This document shows positions 50,569-57,445 of a stretch of DNA of 57,445 nt, piece by piece (positions within the stretch are counted from its first letter, which is position 1; every line of letters begins with the position of its first letter). The translations under genes and the position numbers were made by a program. Below the pieces are notes generated by a model. It made no database searches. It saw only the letters and a list, made by a program, of their open reading frames with translations, and was not told the DNA's origin. Where the stretch lies: the NCBI GenBank assembly GCA_017522255.1, contig JAFWZP010000088.1, forward strand, positions 1-57,445, in the 5' to 3' direction. This DNA comes from Bacteroidales bacterium. GTDB lineage: Bacteria; Bacteroidota; Bacteroidia; Bacteroidales; P3.

Positions 50569-50574
50569 AATATT

Positions 50575-51933
50575 CTACTTTTTCAACCAATTCAAATTAA
50601 AGTTACAATCCTTATAATCATCACTAATCTTGATGTATGTATTCTTTATCATCTTTTCTGCCCAATCCGAAAGTTTGGCACTTTGTGCATTTTGTAGTGC
50701 TATAGCATATATTTTGTCATAATCGTCAAGCAAATTTGCTTTATGTGCTTCCACTACATTAACCAATTGTATTACTTTATACACATCTTGGTTTAATTCG
50801 TTTTTGGTTGATATTATTCCCGACATTTCGCCTTCCGACATGCGTTCGATATTTACACCTACAAACACTTGCTTCAATATATCTGCCGAAAACCGATTAT
50901 TTCCTGTTTGAGGATTGGTTACCACTCCTCCCTCTGTTTTAGTTTGACTATCCGAAAATTTTCGAGCAGCTTCATCGAAAGTAATTCTTCCTGATTTTAT
51001 TTCGTTTACTATACTGTCCAAACGAATATTTGCTGCCACTAAATCTTCGGGAGTAGCCTTTGCCGACAAAAGAATATGACGAGCATTCAGCATATTACCC
51101 TTTCTTTCGATAAGCTGTATTATATGAAAACCATATTTTGTTTCGATAACAGGCGACACTTCTCCCGGTTTCAACGCAAATGCAGCTGCTTCAAATTCTG
51201 CCACCATTTCGCCACGAGTAAAGAAACCTAATTCGCCACCCTTCTTAGCAGTGCCTGCATCTTCGGAATACAAAGTAGCCAACGTAGAAAACTTATCACC
51301 TTTCAGTATTCTCTCTCTTAGTTTATTAAGTTCCAATCGCACACGATCTCTTTCACTTTCGCTCACTTTAGGACTTATTACTATTTCCGACACCTCATAC
51401 TCAGCCTCTATAATAGGCAAGCTATCTGCAGGAATACTATAGAAAAATTCATTAACCTCACGTGGCGTTATTTTTACATTTTCTACTACGCCACTCTCTA
51501 CCTGCTGTGCCAAAAAATAATCGTGCATTACCTGCTTATATGAGGATTTTATATCCTCATATTTCTGACCCGATTCACGTTCCATATTTTCTTTTGAACC
51601 AAAATATTTTAACCTCATTTTCAACTGACGTTCCACTTCAGCATCTACATATTGGTCAGGCACTTCTACACTATCAATAGCTCCTTTGTGCAGCAAAAGT
51701 TTTTGCATAAGCAAACTTTCCAATATAGCACATCTGTTATTAAAAGCATTGTCGTAACCCATCTGAACACGCATCTGGGCATAGCTGTTTTCGACATCCG
51801 ATAGCTTAATAATGTTTTTCCCAACAACTGCTACTACTTGATCTACTATAACAGCCTTATCTTGTGCATGAGTCGAAAATGTAAAAATAAACGACATCAA
51901 TATAATTCCAAAAATCTTTTTTCTTTTATTCAT
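50575..51933 (-). CDS. SurA-type periplasmic peptidyl-prolyl isomerase
   Basis: 452 aa, signal peptide (IFGIILMSFIFTFSTHA). SurA N-terminal-like helical region, then two PpiC parvulin segments (YEVSEIVISPKVSESERDRV ... YSEDAGTAKKGGELGFF, and ARHILLSAKATPEDLVAAN ... GGVVTNPQTGNNRFSADI). Assists outer-membrane protein folding. Middle of the foldase operon. Confidence 0.9.
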   Translation of the reverse strand: MNKRKKIFGIILMSFIFTFSTHAQDKAVIVDQVVAVVGKNIIKLSDVENSYAQMRVQMGYDNAFNNRCAILESLLMQKLLLHKGAIDSVEVPDQYVDAEVERQLKMRLKYFGSKENMERESGQKYEDIKSSYKQVMHDYFLAQQVESGVVENVKITPREVNEFFYSIPADSLPIIEAEYEVSEIVISPKVSESERDRVRLELNKLRERILKGDKFSTLATLYSEDAGTAKKGGELGFFTRGEMVAEFEAAAFALKPGEVSPVIETKYGFHIIQLIERKGNMLNARHILLSAKATPEDLVAANIRLDSIVNEIKSGRITFDEAARKFSDSQTKTEGGVVTNPQTGNNRFSADILKQVFVGVNIERMSEGEMSGIISTKNELNQDVYKVIQLVNVVEAHKANLLDDYDKIYAIALQNAQSAKLSDWAEKMIKNTYIKISDDYKDCNFNLNWLKK

Positions 51934-52032
51934 AAATCTCTTTATATTTATAATCTTATAGTAACCGAATAAATTACTTTTTATTATCCAACCATTATCA
52001 AGTTAACAAATCTTTTATATCTATTTATTTGC

Positions 52033-52947
52033 TTAAAGTATGCTATCAACATATTTTGGAGGCTCTTTACTTGCTACAAAACTTTTGTCATAGTCGAAAA
52101 AATATTCAATATTGTTGTCTATTTCTGCTGACCTCAACAAATCTTGTTGCATCTTTTCGATTATGGCAATCTTTCGTTTGTTTAAAATAATATTTCTGAT
52201 ATTAGCATATTCAAAACTCAACGGCGATATCTCGTCAACTATTTTAAATTCCAAAATACGAGCTAAATATGCCGACGTGTCATCTAAAATAGTTATGTTT
52301 CTATTTTGTTTTATATACATCTCCTCGTTATATGTCTCAATTGGAATTATCTTTTGAAAATCGCTAAATGGCACCCACATTTGTACATCAAAAAACGATT
52401 CTTGGGCATGTATCGAAGAAAGTTTTTGTATATCCACCAATAATTCATCAGTAAACTCTTGGGAAGAAAACATCATACGTTTAATCTTCGACAAAGAAGG
52501 CGATTCTTTATCTATTTTTACATATATCATGCGTACAATATTATTCTTTAATGTAAAGTTTTCTTTATTAGCATCGTAGTATAATTGTATTTCGGCGTCA
52601 GAAACAGATGTGTCAAGTAGCTGACTTACTATCGATTGTTCATATTCGTATGTAATCAGCGAATTTTTGTAATTCTGTAGTTCCTTTTCAAAACTTTTGT
52701 CGATATTGTTTTTGGCTTTGTCCAACACCACCATTTGTTGTATCCATTGATTGATATAATTATCTATAATAGCCAAACTATCTTCAGCCGACATATTACC
52801 TTTAACCAATCCCTCAATATCTGAAGGATACAAATATTTATCAAACACTCTAAGTAGTGGCTTTTCTTTGGAAGTATTGTTGCACGAACAAAAGATACTT
52901 CCACAAAAAACACCCATGATACATATATATAGAATCTGTTTTCTCAT
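52033..52947 (-). CDS. Lipoprotein related to PpiC-type foldases
   Basis: 304 aa, lipoprotein signal with Cys in GVFCGSIFCSCNN. Mostly helical, with a SurA-like N-terminal pattern (IDNYINQWIQQMVVLDKAKNNIDKSFEKE) but no clear parvulin core. Probably a chaperone-only relative. Lies 21 bp after the large PpiC protein gene; the 99-bp gap to the SurA-like gene is AT-rich. Confidence 0.65.
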   Translation of the reverse strand: MRKQILYICIMGVFCGSIFCSCNNTSKEKPLLRVFDKYLYPSDIEGLVKGNMSAEDSLAIIDNYINQWIQQMVVLDKAKNNIDKSFEKELQNYKNSLITYEYEQSIVSQLLDTSVSDAEIQLYYDANKENFTLKNNIVRMIYVKIDKESPSLSKIKRMMFSSQEFTDELLVDIQKLSSIHAQESFFDVQMWVPFSDFQKIIPIETYNEEMYIKQNRNITILDDTSAYLARILEFKIVDEISPLSFEYANIRNIILNKRKIAIIEKMQQDLLRSAEIDNNIEYFFDYDKSFVASKEPPKYVDSIL

Positions 52948-52968
52948 TCTTAAACACCCATTATTCGA

Positions 52969-55053
52969 TTAGTAGTTAATAGCATTGATTTTATCTTCGT
53001 GTACAACTACTTTATATTTGTTTCTCAATCCTTTTATTAAATTTTCTTCCAAATAATTTTGATAGTCGTTGATATAGTAACCTCGTGCTTCTATAAGCGA
53101 TTTAATTTCGGGATTTTTTATATCTCTAACTATTATTATTACATAACCCATCGTCTTTTGGTTATTTCCCATATATATGCCTTTTTTGAATTGTTCGGGC
53201 TTTATTATCTCATTTTCTTTTTCCACCATAATAGTTCTCACATATACAGGGTTAGGTATCGAACATTTTTTCTTGTTTATTTTCTTCTCTACCGCCTCGG
53301 TCATTTTTTCTTTGGTCATACCTTCCTTAAAAGCATTCTTTTCCACCACCTTCATAACTTTGCTCTTTTCCGCACAATTCGAATCCATTATCGCCACTGT
53401 CATTATATCGGCACGATCGCCCCAAAAATATTTGGCATGCTCAGGATTATTAATGTCATGCTTTACACTTTCTACGGCATAAAATTCTTTCAGACCCACT
53501 GTGTCAAGAATAGCTTTCGACCACACTTTCGAATCGTTATATGCAAATATCAACAAACCATTGCGATATTCTTCCACCATTTCACTAAACTCAGGATAAT
53601 CCTGTTCCAATCTACTATCGGCATATTCCACTACCTTATCGTTCACAAAATAACCATATATTTCGTGATAATAGACATCTAAATTCTTTCTACGCATACG
53701 CAACCGGCGTTGCGAGTCGCTGATATATTTTGCAAAGTCGTTGACAGTATAAGTTTTATCACCTATCGAGAAAGCCGGCATAGCACCATTTTGTAATGTA
53801 GGCAACACCCATGTTCTTTTGAATACCGAATCGGTAATAGTAGCTCTTAATTCATCAAAAGCAACCTTGCTATCAGTAGTATAATCCACAAAGGTATACT
53901 TTTCTTTCATATTTTCTACAAAAACATGCTGAGGCTGTTTGCTACGTTGATCTCTCGAAATACGTTGTTTGTAAAAAGCTTTCATATCGTCAAGCGGTGG
54001 TATGGTATCTTTTTTTACCACTTTTATTATATGCCAGCCAAATTTAGTTTTGAAAGGTTGACTATACTCACCTACTTTCAATTTCGAAATTTCTTTTACA
54101 TATTCAGGCACCATTCTATTAGCCGGCACATTTTCAAGCAAACCATTAACAGGCAATGTTCTTTTATCGTCGCTGCAGTCCTGAACCACTTTATTGAAAT
54201 CCTCACCGGCATTAAGTCTTCTATATGCATCGTTTATCACACTTATCATGCGAGCAGTATCTCTCTCGTTAGGCGAACCTACCCATATATGCTGAAGTGA
54301 TGTTTTGCCATAAATATCCACCTTATCCACCAATTTTATTATATGGTATCCGTATTCCGAACGCACAGGCTTAGATATTTCACATATTCCTAAACTATAG
54401 GCAGCATCTTCGAATGGCAGCACCATATCAAACACCGAAAAATATCCCAAATCGCCGCCATTACCTTCGATGGTTTTATCGGTATTTCTTGCTTCGTGAG
54501 TTCTTACCGATGGATCTTCCGAAAAAGCTATTGCCAATTTTTTAAAGTCGGCACCCTTTTCTATTGCCTTTGCATATAGATCCATAGCTTTGTTGTAGGC
54601 CTTCAATGTGTCTTCGGGCGATGGATTGCGAGGCAATGCCACCATTATATGCGATGCCCGAACTGCTTGTTGATTACGACGATATACTTCTTGTAAAATA
54701 TTTTCCAACGATTGGCTGTCTATCAAATATGGTGCTGCTATTTCGTTGCGATATACCGAATACTCTTTTTGAAACGATGGCATAGTATCATATCGCTCTA
54801 CCAACGCATCTTTTATTTTCAGCCTAAAGTTGGTGTATAAATATACATATTCCTCCAAAGCCTTGCGTTTTTCGGCTTCCGACATCTTCGACAATTCTGT
54901 ATTTGACTGATTAAAACTCTTCATAAATTCAGATTGACGAATTTTTTCGTCTCCAATTTCAATAACTACCGGATCGTCTTTTTTTTCTTGAGCTTTCAAT
55001 CCATTACTTACACACAAAGCTCCAAACAATAATGCTATCAGTGTTTTTTTCAT
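52969..55053 (-). CDS. Large periplasmic peptidyl-prolyl isomerase, two PpiC domains
   Basis: 694 aa, signal peptide (LIALLFGALCVSNGLKAQ). First parvulin at about 130-235 (ASHIMVALPRNPSPEDTLK ... GGDLGYFSVFDMV), second at about 240-345 (LQHIWVGSPNERDTARM ... FKTKFGWHIIKVV). The C-terminal 300 aa contain no known domain. First gene of the operon; its upstream region is AT-rich and shared with the divergent flippase gene. Confidence 0.88.
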   Translation of the reverse strand: MKKTLIALLFGALCVSNGLKAQEKKDDPVVIEIGDEKIRQSEFMKSFNQSNTELSKMSEAEKRKALEEYVYLYTNFRLKIKDALVERYDTMPSFQKEYSVYRNEIAAPYLIDSQSLENILQEVYRRNQQAVRASHIMVALPRNPSPEDTLKAYNKAMDLYAKAIEKGADFKKLAIAFSEDPSVRTHEARNTDKTIEGNGGDLGYFSVFDMVLPFEDAAYSLGICEISKPVRSEYGYHIIKLVDKVDIYGKTSLQHIWVGSPNERDTARMISVINDAYRRLNAGEDFNKVVQDCSDDKRTLPVNGLLENVPANRMVPEYVKEISKLKVGEYSQPFKTKFGWHIIKVVKKDTIPPLDDMKAFYKQRISRDQRSKQPQHVFVENMKEKYTFVDYTTDSKVAFDELRATITDSVFKRTWVLPTLQNGAMPAFSIGDKTYTVNDFAKYISDSQRRLRMRRKNLDVYYHEIYGYFVNDKVVEYADSRLEQDYPEFSEMVEEYRNGLLIFAYNDSKVWSKAILDTVGLKEFYAVESVKHDINNPEHAKYFWGDRADIMTVAIMDSNCAEKSKVMKVVEKNAFKEGMTKEKMTEAVEKKINKKKCSIPNPVYVRTIMVEKENEIIKPEQFKKGIYMGNNQKTMGYVIIIVRDIKNPEIKSLIEARGYYINDYQNYLEENLIKGLRNKYKVVVHEDKINAINY

Positions 55054-55430
55054 TATTTAGTATTTTTATTTTCTGTTTAATATAAAAGCATTTTTTGCGT
55101 TTTTATTGCCTTTGTAACAAATTATAAGATTTGATATTAGCGACAATATAAAACGGGAAAATTATTGCAAAAGTATTAAAAATTATCGACATATAAAAAT
55201 ATTTTTGCACTTATGCGAAAATATTAATGTTTTTGCTACACAAAATCTTTATCCTTACAACGAAATTTATTTCATTTCAAAAGAATAATTATTCATCGAA
55301 ACAACTGTAAACAAACAACATAAATTAAAAGATATTTTTATGAATACTACATATTTTACTACCCACAAAAATAAAACATCAATTTCATAGTTATCTAAAG
55401 GTAACTTATAAAAAATATTGCTTAATAGCC
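55054..55430. other. Divergent intergenic region (377 bp), AT-rich
   Basis: Between the foldase operon (-) and the flippase (+). Very AT-rich with no open frame of note. A near-consensus TAATTTG lies around 55120 on the minus strand, but no full promoter match was found. Confidence 0.4.
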
Positions 55431-56870
55431 ATGCGTAAAAAACTTTTTTCGAGCATATTATTATTTTTGTTGCTCAATATACTTATAAAACCCTTTTGGA
55501 TTTTGGGCATTGATGTCAACGTACAAAATGCCGTGGGTGCCGAAGAATTTGGCTTGTATTTTGCAATATTCAATTTTACTTTTATTTTCAACATACTTCT
55601 CGATTTGGGCATTACCAATTTCAACAACAAAAACATAGCCCAGCACAACCAACTCATAAGCAAACATCTATCGGGTATACTCAGTATTAAGCTTATTTTA
55701 TTCGTATTCTTCCTCGCTGTTACTTTTTTCGTAGGCTGGCTTATCGGCTACAACTCACGTAGTTTTTTACTACTTGCATGGATGTGTTTCAATCAATTTC
55801 TCAACTCGCTTATAATATATCTTCGTTCCAACTTTTCAGGACTTTTGCTTTTCAAAACCGATAGTATTTTATCTGTATTAGATAGGGTGCTGATGATAGT
55901 ATTTTGTAGCATATTGCTATGGGGCGACATCACCAACGAAACTTTTAAAATAGAATGGTTTATAGGGGCACAAACACTATCGTATCTCATCACCGTATTT
56001 GTAGCTCTCACAGCCCTTGTTCGCAAAACCAATATCAAACGACTCACACTCAACATTCCTTTTTCTATAGCCATTATCAAAAAAAGTCTGCCTTTTGCAT
56101 TGTTGGTACTACTCATGTCATCATACAACCGCATCGACCCTATTATGCTCGAACGCCTATTGCCCTGCGGCAACACATCAGCAGGCATCTATGCAAGTGC
56201 CTATCGCTTGCTCGATGCCTTAGTTATGCTATCGTACCTAATATCGGTACCATTGCTTCCCATTTATGCCAAAATGCTGAAAAACAAAGAAAATATAGGT
56301 TCTATAACCAAATCGGTGTTTGTGTGTGTGTTTGCATTAGTAAGTGGCATAGCCATCACTTTATCATGTTGTAGTAACGATATTATGACATTGTTATATA
56401 CAAGCCATACCGAGGCTTCATCAAATGTGTTTCGCATCCTTATATTCGGATTTATACCTATATCTATTACATATATTTTCGGAACACTGCTCACAGCCAA
56501 TGGCAATCTCAAACAACTAAACATATTATCTGCCATCACTTTGGCAATAAATATAATAATCAACATAGTGCTTATACCTCGCCTACACGAGGTAGGTTCG
56601 GCCTATGCAAGCCTTGCCGCTCAAAGTTTTGTGGCTATTACACAAGTGGCACTCTCGTTTAAGATATTCAAATTCAAACCAGATTATGAGCTACTTCTAA
56701 AATTATCTATATATGTTCTTTTTATAATAGGTTGCAATATCGTTTTGCCACATTTGGGCATAAATTGGGTTATGCATATTGCAATAGTAGGCATAGTTAT
56801 GATATTAACACTCTTTGCACTACGACTGATACGCATAAAAGACATAATAACTATTATAAAAGAACGATAA
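55431..56870 (+). CDS. Polysaccharide flippase (Wzx/MATE-like)
   Basis: 479 aa, 12-14 predicted membrane helices, no signal peptide. The N terminus (NAVGAEEFGLYFAIFNFTFI) and ILLDLGITNFNNKNIAQ fit the Polysaccharide_synt/RfbX flippase family; the middle YNRIDPIMLERLL is also typical. Moves lipid-linked glycan units across the inner membrane. Not beside other glycan genes; the Wzz/Wzy-like pair is 13 kb away. Confidence 0.85.
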   Translation: MRKKLFSSILLFLLLNILIKPFWILGIDVNVQNAVGAEEFGLYFAIFNFTFIFNILLDLGITNFNNKNIAQHNQLISKHLSGILSIKLILFVFFLAVTFFVGWLIGYNSRSFLLLAWMCFNQFLNSLIIYLRSNFSGLLLFKTDSILSVLDRVLMIVFCSILLWGDITNETFKIEWFIGAQTLSYLITVFVALTALVRKTNIKRLTLNIPFSIAIIKKSLPFALLVLLMSSYNRIDPIMLERLLPCGNTSAGIYASAYRLLDALVMLSYLISVPLLPIYAKMLKNKENIGSITKSVFVCVFALVSGIAITLSCCSNDIMTLLYTSHTEASSNVFRILIFGFIPISITYIFGTLLTANGNLKQLNILSAITLAINIIINIVLIPRLHEVGSAYASLAAQSFVAITQVALSFKIFKFKPDYELLLKLSIYVLFIIGCNIVLPHLGINWVMHIAIVGIVMILTLFALRLIRIKDIITIIKER

Positions 56871-56896
56871 AGATATATATCCACATAAAAACATTA

Positions 56897-57060
56897 GGTA
56901 ACATCTAAAAATTGCTTTGCATATGATTTGCGGAATATTGGCTTTGTCGAAGTTTTGGCATTAACTCTTTCGAGCGTTAGCAACATCAATGAAGTCAGCA
57001 ACGTAAAAGTTCTTTTATTGTCATACAATGTTTCATGGAACGTGGAATTTTTAGATGACC
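56897..57060 (+). repeat. MITE-like repeat, copy E (type 2 centre)
   Basis: Terminal repeats GGTAACATCTAAAAATT and AATTTTTAGATGACC. Central module is the reverse-orientation counterpart of copy B: GCATTAACTCTTTCGAGCGT gives the inner stem-loop on the minus strand. Confidence 0.8.
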
Positions 57061-57325
57061 TTTTTATTCATACCCTATCATCAATCTATTCACAATTATT
57101 ACTGTCCGCTAAACAAAATTCAATCTTTGTAATATATTGATTTATAAAGATTAAAGAATGTTTCATCTTGGATAAGCCCCCTATATTGAGTATCTAATCG
57201 GCTGTCCGCCGAAATTGGGCTCTATATTTTGCATAGTAGTGTAATCTACAAAAAAAGCCTAAAGTCTTCGTGATATTTACGTTTTATAGGCGTTTCTTTT
57301 GAATTTTTACTCCCAAATAGGATAT

Positions 57326-57445
57326 GGCAACTTCTAAAAATTCCACGTTAGAACCAATTTCGATATTGTCTTTAGAACTTTTGCGTGATTTGTGTTTTTT
57401 CTTGAAATCTTTCTATTTCTTTTTCAATCGCATAGCCCGCTATGC
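57326..57445 (-). repeat. MITE-like repeat, copy F (type 1 centre; cut by window end)
   Basis: Starts GGCAACTTCTAAAAATTCCA and runs, in the orientation of copy A, to the hairpin GCATAGCCCGCTATGC at the window end. The rest lies outside. Confidence 0.75.

Larger units (their letters stand above)
56871..57445. other. Gene-free end of window with two MITE copies
   Basis: Holds copies E (56897-57060) and F (57326 to the end). The 265 bp between has no gene; 57250-57296 can form an imperfect hairpin (AAAAGCCTAAA with TTTATAGGCGTTT) resembling a terminator. An open frame at 56928-57140 runs through copy E and is rejected. Confidence 0.6.

Overview
The window is low-GC chromosomal DNA of a member of the Bacteroidetes, most likely the order Bacteroidales. 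I infer this from gene order (thrT-tyr-gly-thr tRNAs, tuf, trpT, secE, nusG, rplKAJL, rpoBC, then a DUF3467 gene), from repeated promoter matches to the Bacteroidetes pattern TTTG-N19-TANNTTTG, from the rarity of Shine-Dalgarno sequences, and from families typical of the phylum (RprX/RprY, DUF4954, paired PpiC foldases). I cannot name the genus.

Layout. 1-2.5 kb: end of a repeat element, then an RprY-RprX two-component pair. 2.5-3.4 kb: a gene-free convergent gap with a GC-rich repeat and a long 22-bp-period tandem array. 3.4-5.9 kb: two small lipoproteins and an HNH endonuclease, the latter with one lipoprotein lying between two copies of a 48-bp hairpin repeat. 6.2-11.9 kb: a complete RND tripartite efflux operon (outer-membrane factor, adaptor, pump). 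12-25.8 kb (minus strand): the core transcription/translation block from four tRNAs through tuf, secE, nusG and ribosomal proteins to rpoB, rpoC and DUF3467. 26-27 kb: a composite repeat element and a second 22-bp palindrome array. 27-37 kb (minus): SUMF1-like protein, lipB, rsgA, ruvC, LuxE-like adenylating enzyme, DUF4954 protein, dut, clpP, trmD, M23/LysM endopeptidase, efp and a small membrane protein. 37-39 kb: an M49-like zinc peptidase lipoprotein. 39.5-42.1 kb: Wzz-like and O-antigen ligase/polymerase-like polysaccharide genes. 42.2-45.9 kb: thrS-infC-rpmI-rplT-rplS. 46-48.3 kb (minus): panB, ArsC-like gene, thiL. 48.3-55 kb (minus): three PpiC/SurA-type periplasmic foldases, a MoxR ATPase and a secreted protein of unknown function. 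55.4-56.9 kb: a polysaccharide flippase. 56.9-57.4 kb: two more repeat elements.

The coding content is mostly housekeeping. The unexplained signal lies between the genes. (1) A family of at least six MITE-like elements of about 160-270 bp has near-perfect terminal inverted repeats and two exchangeable central hairpin modules, one showing compensatory base changes between copies. (2) Two arrays share an exact 22-bp period, their units carrying dyads of about 13-16 bp; one has about 17 units in drifting subfamilies and the other 5-7 units. (3) A hairpin direct repeat brackets the HNH endonuclease and lipoprotein. A further point is that infC most likely starts at an AUA codon. No phage, conjugative element, CRISPR array or rRNA gene was seen.
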